A stretch of DNA of 64,000 nt from assembly GCF_021155765.1 (NCBI RefSeq), contig NC_060117.1, forward strand, positions 10,382,001 through 10,446,000, given 5' to 3'. The position numbers were made by a program, and so were the translations under genes. This document shows, piece by piece, positions 9,886 to 21,299 of the stretch; position 1 is the first letter of the stretch, and each line of letters opens with the position of its first letter. The notes under the pieces are model-generated. The model was not told the DNA's origin and made no database searches. It saw only the letters and a list, made by a program, of their open reading frames with translations. The stretch is from Diprion similis. Lineage: Eukaryota > Arthropoda > Insecta > Hymenoptera > Diprionidae.

Positions 9886-11224
9886 TAAGGCCAGCTGGCG
9901 TTACGCCAGCCATGAATTTTACGGTGTAATTGCTTTTGTAATGTGAATATGTCACAATTTGGCAACATATATTTTTTGGATTCTGAATAATAACTTCAAT
10001 ACAATCAAGCACCATCTTCAAATCCCTTGAAACATTGTGGGATATTTCTTGCGATATTATCTTTGTCGGGCCAAAAAAACAGCAGGCTTTAAGCAGATAA
10101 ACAAAGTATCAAGCATTTCCAGTATTCTTGCCCTGGTACGTCGGTTACAGCATTTGAACAAGACTGCTAACAAAGAATAGGTCATATTTTGCTTCAATTT
10201 CATAAACGTCATTATGATTGCGCCTCGCAAATCTAATTTTGAACGCAAACTCTGTAATTTCACAGTTTTTACGAGAGTTTCAATTGTATTTAATAAAGTG
10301 AAGTTTGAGATACCCGTCAATGTACTTAGTTCGCTGTCGTTGGTTATGAAACTTGAAAATTTTGGAGTAATATCTCCACTCTGAACTTGTGTTACTACGT
10401 CTTTACGAACTTTCAACGAAACTTCCTCGTTTAATTTGCTATCTGGAGCTGCAGGACTTCCTCGTTTAATTTGCTATCTGGAGCTGCAGGACTTCCTCGT
10501 TCTTCAGCAGACTGGTCTAATGTGGGTATTTCCTCGTGGAATTCTGGGTCTGTCTGTTTCTCAGCGCCTGGTGCAACAGGACCAGGAGTTTTTTCGGATG
10601 CACTGGCAGGATTTTCAAATTGCAATTGCTTCTTTTCAATAGACCTTTTGCACCTTCTTTCTGTCCCAGCAGTTTCCTGAATTTCTTTTTTTGGGTCAAT
10701 TTTCATTTCAACTGATCCAGTTGCAAGGTTGCGGGACGGAACACTATTTTTTTTCAGACGACATAATTGGCCTGTAACTGAAAAGATGAAAACGTGGCAA
10801 TATGAAAAATGTTCAACTTGTAATATGGAAAAACTTAATACGTAAGTATGATTACGATAGAAATCGTATAGATAGGAATTGAGCAACTATAACTCACTTG
10901 CTCAGTAATTTTTATATGAGTACTTGTATTGGTAGGATCATTTTTTTTAAATATATTTACCACAAAAAAGTCGTCCTTTGTAAAATGTAAAGAGCACACT
11001 TTCATGGAGGAAGTAACTTTTTTCCCCATTTTCAACACTTTAATCCACACTGCTCTTCGGTCCACATCTTCTACCATTCCCAGTTTATTAGTACTCCTAA
11101 CAAAGCTATGTTTTGACTCTGGGAATTGGTAAAATCTCACGGTATCGTTCCTCGCAGCCTTACTCATGCAGCCGTAAACACTGCAGAATACCTTACTTTT
11201 GGATTTTCGCGGTGGAAATTCCAT
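9886..11224 (-). pseudogene. THAP-DDE_Tnp_4 transposase, N-terminal half
   Basis: On the minus strand from ATG 11224: a THAP domain with the C2CH set (CSVYGC, then VCSLHF) and a DRRAVWIKVLKMGKK middle, at about 10990-11190. A low-complexity linker (10431-10750) includes a duplicated KLNEEV segment from a short tandem repeat near 10430-10500. An HTH-type N-terminal transposase region (10057-10416) contains MTYSLLAVLFKCC. A decayed segment then carries the first catalytic aspartate in MVLDCIEVII (about 9990-10019) and the GVTPAGL motif at 9886-9910. There the homology switches to YqaJ. Stops and frame changes occur near 10420, 10056 and 10021. The catalytic half is at 7950-8333 on the other strand. 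Confidence 0.75.
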
Positions 11225-13700
11225 ATTTGGCCGAAAATTAACACATAAACGAGTAATAACGACAAATTTGGCCGAGCTGACATTAGCTGTCGTATGCTAA
11301 GCCCGCGGAGCGACCTTCTGTCGGCAGTACTGCGTTTTCACACCAGGTAGTGTCTTGAATGTTTGTACATCCCACTAGGAGTGCTCTGCACTTCGACGTG
11401 CCGTCACAGTTTCTCATGTGCTATTAAATAATTTGCAAAGATGTTCTTGAATTTATTTGAATATACACAGTCACACCAATCACAAAGCCTTATCTTCTTT
11501 GCCTCTTTTTTTCCATAATAACTATAGCCATAGAAATGAGTAGTCGATTATTGTTAACAGTATTCTTTCATTGCTGAAATAGGCGCAACTTTATCCAGCG
11601 TTGCTTGGATATTACTAGCTTTAGCCGGATAAAGTCCGGAATTATTAACACTCGATGATTAAGTCGAAATTTACCCAAATTCACTGGTTGAGGCTAGCTC
11701 TGTCCGGATAAAGTCATTTTTATCCGGATTCCATGCTTTACCCGTAACATACATGGATACATAACGTTTCGGCGCGGGACATTTCGGCGAGACCAGGGGG
11801 CGGGTACGAAATCCCGCATGACGAAAGTTCCATAGGGCTGAAATTCCGAGATTGTTGTTGCCAATTTCTTAATTGATGAAAATTCGAAATACCTACACAA
11901 CCAAAACGAACCTTTCAATGTCCCGACTTAAGAAAATTTGACAAATAAAATGCTAACAAAGGAGACTATACAGACTAATTAGAGACTGACTTGTAATCTC
12001 CCTCCAAGCAAAATGTCTAATCCCAATGATCAGAAGGCTCACAATTCCATTTATCAGTTGGTATTCAAAATATCACTGCGAACGTTTATTATTCCGAAAA
12101 GGTGACTTTCAGAACCAGAAACGCCGATAGCGTAGGCTAAGAAAATTCAACGCATAGAACAATCGGATTTTCAAACGGATCGAGAGCTGACAGCTCAAAA
12201 TTCCGAAAGTGTAAAGTTCCGAAATTACAAAAATCCTAAAGTATCAAACTCTGGGAATTCAATGAAACCAAAAATTGCGATTTCCAAACATCAAAATTTT
12301 CATTATAATATAAATTGTTATGTAAAGCGAAAGCAGAATAAATTACCTGTGGAAAATTGTCGTTGTGCTGCTGAGAAGCTTTTTTAATGTTCGGTTGCAT
12401 TGCTTTAACTATGATGTGCTGCAAAATAATTTTTACACATACCATCATACACTGTATTTCTGTTCTCAAGAACTATGGTTTTACGGAGGTATTTTTACTA
12501 AGATCTGAATACCCGATAATAACGAAAAACACGGACAAAATGTATAAACAGTAATGTTTGCATGGAAAACGTAAAATGCAAACTTTTGTATTTTGACCTC
12601 ATGTCTAAAGGATGATTCAGAAATCATGATAAACATTCTTTATGGAAAATTCTTTTCCAACGTATTTCAAATCTAAATTTCCTTAGTCATTTTTTTAACA
12701 GTTTTATAGTCTTTATTATTGTTTTTCAAGAAAAAAATATGTCAGATTTCTCAATTCATGTTTTTGTCTCGATTTTCAATCTTGGAGAATCCTGAGTGCG
12801 ATGCTGAGGTTACTCTTATTAATACAGCTATACATCAATGAAAATTCTTCACCTGTCAACCAAATTCACTGAAGAATGTATCAATAGAATCAATTTCTCA
12901 AACTAGGAGGCAGACTTTCATTCGGTAAGTGACTGATATTAACTTTCTGTTAAAAAAAAGTGCAAAACAAGAATTATTAATTATGTAACAATAATTGTTC
13001 AATATCGTTTCCAAATTTTGATTTACTGGCATGAGACTTTGTTTAAATACTCTTTCCTCACCCAGAAATCCACTTTTGAGTGTGTTAAATATTCTTGTTC
13101 AAAGATTGGACCAAATACGGATAATTTAACAAGCAATCTGTTCAATATTTCAGAAATGAAATCTGTGATGTCATGGGCTCGTGTAGAGTGGGAATTCATA
13201 AGTAAAATATTTTTCATTGAGAAATAAAAATATTGATTAAAAATAGTCTGGGAGAACGTTGATTCTAATTTCGAGGATGAAATGAAAATAAAAATCGTCC
13301 TACTTTCCATAGCAATGTTGACCACGATTGACTATGTAAAATATCAATTAATTTCAAATACATGTACGTGTATAATACTTATCCATTATCGGTCCGTCAT
13401 TTGGCGTTTCATCATACGTTTAGTGCATTTTTTCTGATCGTATATAGAAAGTTATAACAGTATATGAAATTCAGTTTTAACATCAACTCAAATCCAGCGA
13501 TAACATAATTTCATGATGTAAGATACAATTTCAATTAATTTTCATATTCAAGGTTACATTGAAATACAATCATGTATATTTATGTCTAAATTTTTAGTTA
13601 TGTTTCTCGGTCGAAGACATAGCAAGATTATGATTAATTTTACTGAAAAGGCTGATGTTGATTCATAAACGTTCAAATCATCCCCCACGAAATCACTTCC
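11225..13700. other. No gene recognised
   Basis: AT-rich sequence with scattered frames of 60-100 codons overlapping on opposite strands (for example 13018-13227 plus and 13023-13325 minus). No domain, splice pattern or repeat partner was found in the window. Vertical-looking A/T homopolymers suggest old intergenic or repeat DNA. Confidence 0.4.
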
Positions 13701-14349
13701 TCACGTGCTCTGTCACTGCCGCCCGCACTCGGCTGCGTGGCAGCTGCGTCACGACGCCATCGTCGCTCGCCTAGCAAAGGCGAACCGCCTGCCAGGGCAG
13801 CTCCGGGTAGACAGGCGGGTCAAGGGGGTCGACTGGGGGCTCTCAGACCTGAAATTGTGGTCAGCCGAGAGCCCTTAAAGAGTATCGCCATCGTCGAAGT
13901 GGCCGTTCCTTTCGAGAATCGCAAAGTCGCTTTCGACGAAAGAACGGCATGTAGCAGTCTTACCTTTACCGACCGAGCAAACTCATTCTTTTTCTTTCTA
14001 TAATTAATATACAAACAAACGGCTAGGTTTGAAATTTGGACGGCGCATAGCTCTTTCGTAGAGAAATCGAGCAAGGTTACTCATATCTCGAAAATCGTCA
14101 AAAAAATTGGTGGTTTTTTGACACGTGTTACTATTTTCACATCTCCTGCATTTCAGGGACCAAACAGCGCATAGCTGAGGTACCTTCCGCCATTCTGAGA
14201 AAAATACGGAGTAAAATGAGCCATCGTGAGACTGTTTTCATGCAATATTGTGACCAGGCTATGAGAACTAGTAATTACAATAATTTCGCAAATAAAAGAT
14301 GCTCTAGCAATCAACAATCGACAAATGATTACAGTGATTCGAATGATGT
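13701..14349. other. GC-rich patch and flank, no gene recognised
   Basis: A GC-rich island at 13700-13960 encodes low-complexity frames on both strands (88 codons plus, 84 codons minus) without a domain. It could be a promoter/CpG-type patch or part of a retroelement. Confidence 0.3.
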
Positions 14350-14470
14350 TGGTAGAAACTACTCGACTTGCCTTATCCTTAGATTTATAGATCGGCGAGA
14401 TTGAGAGCCTCCGGATCGTTTCGGTTAGTGTTCAATGGTATTCAGGATCAGAGCTTCACCTGAGTAGTAA
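14350..14470 (+). repeat. Dispersed repeat R2, copy 1
   Basis: Shares with about 34990-35215 and about 49690-49915 a succession of blocks: ACTCGA..TTATC..TTAGAT, a GAGATTGAGAG-like block, a cytosine-poor CGT..CAGT..TCAATG block, and TCTGGATC-like followed by a CACCTGAG/CACCTCAG-like block. No coding capacity. Confidence 0.55.
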
Positions 14471-15051
14471 ATAGGGTTGTTGAATTCGAAGCGATATCGA
14501 AACAATTAGTAATTAAAAAAGGGTAATCCAGTTGATTATTATTATAAACATTTTGAAACTTCCCGATTCTGTTGAATTGAAGCGAACCTTGAATTTGTTT
14601 CGGAAAATGAAAAATCACAAAAATGTTCATTCTCGTAATCATGAGAATAATTACAGAACAGAAAAGTTAAAATAAAAGTGATAGTGAGTCCTTTTAAATT
14701 GACGATAAAAATCGAAATGCTCAATTTTTGACGACAGAGCTTGAGACAATCCGAATCAAAAACATCTGAAATGTAAAAATAGCCGCCAAGTACCATAGTT
14801 ACATTATAATGAAAAACTTATCGTCCATCTTTATTGTTGAAAACTGGCTCAAAATTTCTTGTTGAAGACTGGCTGACGACTAAGTGTAATTTTAGTGACG
14901 ACTTTGTAACGAAAATGAGAATTGCTTCTTGTTGAAGACTGTTAATAACTGAGAATGAGAGTTTAGAAAACTGAGAATTGCGAATGGGTAAATGAGCAAT
15001 GAGAATTGCCAATGAGCAATGAGAGCGAAAAACGTGAGGCGACCCTTTTTA

Positions 15052-15650
15052 AGGCGCCGCTGAACTGACTTGAAAATATCAAATCGTTACGTCATAAATA
15101 CGTGCAGCGCCTCTGAATGTTGAACAGTGAACTAAGGCCGCTGATTTCATTGGCTTGTTCTGTTAGATCCAACCAATGATGTCAGTTATAGATCGGAACA
15201 TACTTCTTGCGGACCATAAACGGGCTGCTGTCACATGAAAAACGCCTATACGAATCGAACCATGTTTACAAAAAAATAACTGATAGTATAAGTTTTCCCG
15301 GATAACGTGTGTGCTTTTGTACGTGTGTCGAATCTCCCTGGCGAGGGTGAAAGAAATTGTGGAACAGTGCAATCAGTGAATATTCAACATGCGGTAGCTC
15401 CGATCGGCCATGTTTGTTGTCGCGTGATTTTATTCACTTCATCATTCTTTATTATAAACATTATCAGCGGTTTGCCTGAGCAGTGACTGAGATTCACACG
15501 TACACTATTATTCAAGCTACGATTTAAAATATTTCCGAGTAAGATTCATACTCTCGTTATCGCAGGATTCGTATAGGCTTTTTCACCCAATTTCCCCGCT
15601 TCTGACGTCACGAAATATAGTATATATGGCATGCCAGGTCAGCGGCGCCT
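15052..15650. mobile_element. MITE with TA target duplication
   Basis: The ends are inverted: left AGGCGCCGCTGAACTG, right (as reverse complement) AGGCGCCGCTGACCTG. The 599-bp unit is flanked by TA on both sides (15050-15051 and 15651-15652), as expected after Tc1/mariner-type insertion. Internal frames are short and unrelated to transposases, so it is non-autonomous. The terminal inverted repeats appear only about 16 bp long. Confidence 0.6.
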
Positions 15651-16245
15651 TAGAGGTTCACGTACTGGTGTGAACTACTTCCTGATTGGTTCCCAGCATC
15701 TTTGAGAGAGCTGCCCAATAATGAAGGCTTGATAATATTTTTAGTTTTCCATTCGCCCTTAACTACCCCCGCCCTTTGGGTACGGTGTAGCATGCAAAAC
15801 TATCTTGACTAATCCCGCCTCTTCCATGAGTGCGGGTGGGAATTGCCGTGCTTGTTTTGGTATATTGGTAAAAATATCCTATTGTATGTTCGGGACGACC
15901 CTATCCGAACAGACACTTCAAAAATGGCTATATGGATTTTAATCCGTTGCATGTGCTTGCCAGATTCTGCATACCTAGAATTATCGAGAAGCGATTTCCG
16001 GTCATTTGGTTACTCTTAGGGAGTTTGTATATACTAGTCTGTTGGGTAAGGATTATTCCGTAACATAATTGAATCAGTAAGATTATTGTAAGCTGAGGGT
16101 GTTTATTTCCCAGAGCCGTAAAAAATGATAAAGAGAGCCGTATGCATACAATGTATACGGAGACTCAAAAATAGAAAATATAAGTGAATTTAATCGGAAA
16201 CAAAAATAAAACCAATGAGTAGAGGCAGAGGGCATCGAGGATGTG

Positions 16246-18430
16246 ACATTATCGAAAAATGTTTTCCACAAAAAATGAGCGTTTGAATGTCTTCTATAAG
16301 ATATGTTCTATGCGGAAATGATCTAACATTCTTAGTTGAGCAGTTAATTGTAATTGAAAATTAGTTTTCTCATTTTGGTTTTTGCATCTGTTATCGGTCA
16401 TTTATCAAAACATATCTTATCAAAACTCATCCATCATATAGAGGAAACCTTCCCCAAGATATACGTGCAAGTTTTATTGATCTACGTCATATAGTTAAGC
16501 AACAAAAACTCATCCATCATATAGAGGAAACCTTCCCCAAGATATACGTGCAAGTTTTATTGATCTACGTCATATAGTTAAGCAATAATCTGCGATCTAC
16601 GAAAATCCGGAAAACCATTTTATCATGTATGTACATTCTCAGCTAGTGAAAAATTTTCATTTTCAATAAAAAAAAAATACCGTTTTTCGACGATATGAAA
16701 TTTTTGCTTGTAAACAAATAGATATAACTCTTCAAAATATGTAGATATTTGAAATATTCAGCAAGATTTTGATGCATTTCTTGAAGACGAACAATCTGAA
16801 AAAATAAACTCACAATATCTTAATTACAACTAGAGATATCGATGTTTGAACGTTTTTGCAATTTACCATTGTTGTAATCATGATTCTTGCAAAATTTAAA
16901 TACGTGAGCCTTCTCTATACTTTCGGATATGAGATTCAATATAATACTAACCCTTTCGAGCGTTCGTCTCATTGCAGGTAATAATTAATTTCGATCGCCC
17001 GCGTGCAGATTAGCGAGCAGCGTCGACCTCTCGGTCGGGCAGCGGGGCAGGGGTACAGCGTCCCGCCCCGCATTTCCCTTTAAGCAGTATCCCTAACAAA
17101 TAACTGAATAACTTCCTTAAAAATGGTCCGAGACAGTTGGTTTTTTTTTAAATTCAGCTTCTTTTATTTTCGCGAACACGATAATACCTTCGAAAATCAA
17201 TTTTTTCCAATACTTACCCCAATAATTATTGTGTCTCCTTTGAATTAAATACGGTCATGCACATATAAATAATTTTTCTATGAATGGGAAACTTTATTAC
17301 GTTCTGAAAACAACAAAGGATTACAAGTAATAATTACGTTTTTTGAATTTTTTTCTTTAGGTTTATACACGAAAAAAGCAATCCATACTCGGAATTTTTT
17401 GTTGTTTTAAGGACATGATAAAATTATTGTGATAAAGGAAACTCTGTAAAAAAATGTGATAACATAATTATACCCTTCCCCATTTATACAAAAATTATTT
17501 ATATAGGCATGACCGTATCCAAATCGAGGAAACACAAAAATTATTGGGGTAAGTATTGGGACGAATTGATTTTCACGGGTATTATCATGTTCACGAGAAA
17601 TAAACAAGATAAATTAAGAGAAAAACCAGCTCTGTGGGACCATTTTTAAGGAAGTTATTTAATTTGTTAAATCACGCCGCTCGTGGTGAGCTGTGGGGCG
17701 TACATAATCAATTAATTATCATTCGAAATGAGACGAACGCTCGAAAAGGTGAGTTTCACGGTGAATCTCATTCCCAAAAGTGTAGAGAAAGCTCCCGTAT
17801 TTGAATTTAGCAAAGATTATCACTACAGCAATGGTAAATTGCAAAAACGTTTAAACATTGATATCTCTAGTTGTAATAACATATTCTTTTTTTTTTTTTT
17901 TGAAAATTGCTCGTCTTAAAAATGCGCATGAGAAACTTACTGAATATTTCGAATATCTACATATTTTGAGGAGTTATTTCCATTTGTTTATGAAACAAAA
18001 TTACAATTCATCGAAAAACGGTGTTTTTTTATGACAAAAATGAAAAATTTTTCTCAGCTGAAAATGTACATGACAAAACGAAGCTTTTTGATTTCTTTCA
18101 ACTCTGGGAGCGTTCATGGGGAGAGGGAATTTGAAAACTCCGGATTTTCGTAGATCACAGATTATTGCTTAACTGTATGACGTAGATCAATAAAACTTGC
18201 TCGTATCTCTCGGGAAAGGTTTCCTCTACATGATGTATGAGTTTTGATAAGATATGTCGATAAATGACCGATAACGGATGCAAAAACCAAAATGAGAAAA
18301 CTAATTCTCGATTGCAATTAACTGCTTAACTAACAATGTTAGGTCATTTTTGCATAGGACCTACTTCATAGAAGACATCAGAACGCACAACTTTTGTGGG
18401 AAACAATTTTTGATAAAACGTATCACAAAA
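16246..18430. repeat. Fold-back element 1 (about 2.2 kb imperfect palindrome)
   Basis: The two halves are reverse complements through most of their length. Examples: the GTTTTTGCATC..TTATCGGTCATTTATC block at 16378-16404 returns inverted at 18260-18290; AGATATCGATGTTT at 16830 returns at 17858; CGAGCGTTCGTCTCAT at 16958 returns at 17728; and AACTTCCTTAAAAATGG at 17109 returns at 17640. The centre is near 17340. Identity is moderate with small indels. A GC-rich stretch at 17000-17080 is mostly unique to the left arm. There is no transposase. The outermost tips and any target duplication are unclear. Confidence 0.8.
16421..16587 (+). repeat. Two-copy tandem duplication, unit 83 bp
   Basis: The block beginning CAAAACTCATCCATCATATA and ending ATAGTTAAGCAA is present twice in tandem, identical apart from one A in an A-run. 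The right arm of fold-back 1 has only one copy, so the duplication happened after the palindrome formed. Confidence 0.85.
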
Positions 18431-19507
18431 AAGATAACCAAACAAAATCGAATTTTATATTTTTAATGATTTTTCGTTGCAAAAATGCAACTCTCACGTG
18501 GTCGAAAACTTGAGGGCAATGTCTTATAGATCCGAAAACCCTGTAAAAAAATGGCCCAGTGGTCGAGTTTTTAAATAGAAGTAACTTCATATTTCGACTA
18601 ATCCGACTGGACTATATCTAGTATACAATACCATCTATGGGTTGAAGGGGTTTCCGTCTTCCGGCACCTGACTCGCTCTTATAAGCCATGATCTCAAACT
18701 GGATTCATGAATTATAAAATATCATGTAATTATGTAAAATATTCGTCGCCATAGTGTTATTTTCTCCTGTTCCCACCCCAAAAAATCATCACCTTAGTTA
18801 TAATGTATTAGGGAAATATGAAAGATGTGAGTTGAAACATAACATAACTCATCACTCGAATATCTTATAATACTAAAAAAAAAACTTGATTGTAATTCAC
18901 GTGCATGCCTTAAAGCACCCTTCACATTCATACTTAGTTGTCAAAATAGTTTGTTAATAATGAGAAAACTCTCGATTCAATTCTCATTCAAAATATCCCG
19001 GTAGCCTAATGATGGCTGGCCAGGACTGGTCCAAATGCTTATTTATACAGGAAATATTGGTTTTACGGGAAAAATGAATTATAACCTTTTTTGTAGCCAA
19101 TATAATGATCTTCGATTTTTGTAACCACGATTTTTCCGATAAAGTTGATAAATAATGAGTTATACGCCAAAAACCATTAAAGAGCACCTTTTTTTCCAAC
19201 ATGGCGGAGATTCCGGAGCTTCAATTGTTCAGGACTTTTAACACGTTTAATATTGAGCCAAAGAGAACAGTTTTATGGATTTTTAAAACTTTCGTATTCA
19301 TTATTTTTATTCGCTGAAAGGCCTTCGTTGCCTGGACTATTAACCCAACGCGCACTTGACCGTGACTAAAGTATAATTATAAGGGTAACACTCCTACAAG
19401 TTTTTTGATGTCAGTAACTCTCTCTTCATCGAAAAGTCGATCGTACTTAAATTGGGTCCTGAATAACAGAAACACCCGGTTTACTTGCGAATTCCTTTTT
19501 TTTTCAG
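18431..19507. other. No gene recognised
   Basis: AT-rich sequence without a supported gene. A 72-codon minus frame at 18984-19202 has no recognisable domain. Confidence 0.35.
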
Positions 19508-19713
19508 TCATCTGTTTCTGATATTCTCCAAGATTCAGTGTCAACAACTTGAAGAAAGCGCACGACAATCTGAGGTTAAAGACACGGGCTGGACGGTTAT
19601 TGCTTGGCTGAGGAAAATGCATAGACGAAAGGATAAGTTAAAAACCAAGATTTCAACTGACTCTCACAGGGAATATTTAGATGCTGAATCCAGTGATGAC
19701 GAGGAAAGCGCAA
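19508..19713 (+). CDS. Putative internal exon of an unrecognised gene
   Basis: A 206-bp open block lies between a strong acceptor (T-rich tract then TTTTTTTTCAG at 19497-19507) and a canonical donor (CAA|GTAAGT at 19711-19719). It encodes a charged segment including GWTVIAWLRKMHRRKDKLK and an acidic SSDDEES end. The ORF stays open across the exon in that frame. No matching neighbour exon was found nearby, so it may be an orphan or a pseudogene fragment. No family is recognised. Confidence 0.35.
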
Positions 19714-19739
19714 GTAAGTTCATAACAGCCTGTACTTAG

Positions 19740-21299
19740 ACTACTTTTACTTAGCTTGACATTCTCGTGGACCCGATGAAACGTTATTTGTTGAATCTTT
19801 GGTTTTACCGTTTAATATCCGTCAAAATGGATGGATGTAATTATTTTATACCTTTCATCACACCCATCTTGAAAACGTGAATACTGAACTCTTGCTCCCT
19901 TGCGATTTTTGGCCTGACGAGTCGTTGTCTGAAACTAATGATTGCATTCAAAGTTTTCGAATAAAAAAATTTTGCATTCTGAAGTGCACTGAAGAGTAAA
20001 TATTTATAATAAGGTATCTAACTTTGGAATATATAAAGCATTTTACGAGGTATCAATCTGTGATAAGGAGAAGATTCCAATCTGAGACTTCAGATTTGCT
20101 CCAGAATTTTTATGAGAAAGTAATGGTCGGGAGACGGAGCCTCATTTCGCCAGAAATCTTTTGACCACCCCTATTCGAAAAATGATTGATTTTGATATTT
20201 TTCAAGTGTCCATTTTGTCAGTTCTTGAAAAATTCGGCAAAATTTACTCACGCACGAAAAATTCTTAAACCCATTCTGAAAATGTTTTCATCACACCAAC
20301 GGAGGTTCATCGAAAAGTCGATTACCGTTCATGAGGAAAACGCAAAACAAAAAAATTAAACTAAATTTTAACATAAAAATTAACAAAAAATCCCTTTATT
20401 TGTGGTTCGGAGAAAAGTACATTCCTGAAATTACAAAGTGGCGGCGTAGTGAAACGAAATAATTCTGAAAGAATGTATTGCGACATCAAACTTTCATGAT
20501 ATAAATATTTGTAAATATACTATGTGAAATGACACATATTTTGCTACAGTAGAAACTCGATGTTCAACAAGAGCTTAAACAATTTGTTACATTTTATTAT
20601 ATTCTGCTGAATTTCGTTCAGATTTTAGAAACTGGGTACGTCAGAAATTTTAAATCGATTTATATCTCAGATAAAGTGTGAAAATGTTTTTAAAAGAATT
20701 GTCTTCTCATTTCCAACCTGTAATTCTATATAAAAAAAACTTGGAGGCAAATCTGAAATATTAATTTCTATTATCCATCGATTCCTCGTGGAATGCCTCA
20801 TGTACATTAAAATTGAACTCTCAAAGGATTCAGAGACAGTCTTCCAATTCGTTGTCTTTGGCAAACTGAAAAACTGTTTATCTCTGGTTTTTCCATTATC
20901 CACCTCTGTGGTTCGATAGAACCTCAAAATAAACTACCAGTTGTTAAGTAAATATACTTTTTACTTTCATACACAGCTTGCCATATTCTTTTTCATTCAG
21001 ACTCCACAGTTACAATAACAGCCTATCCAATAACACTACTGCACAAAGAGAGCTCACTGTCAGGCTCTGGGCTTGAATTAATTTAAATTGAAATTAACGT
21101 ACTTGTAACATGATTAAATGTTGAATGCTTCCCGAACTTAGTTTATTCCGGACGAATAATAAAAAAATTTTATTTGACAATGTGAAGAATTTACGATTCA
21201 GACGGAATAACAATGCTTCTTCAATCAATAATCCCGCACTTAATTTTGATCGATGTCGATAGCGTCGGGTAAATTATAAGTAATCAATTTTGCCTAACT
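19740..21299. other. No gene recognised
   Basis: AT-rich. The one 86-codon minus frame (20667-20927) shows no recognisable domain. I found no repeat partner in the window. Confidence 0.35.
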
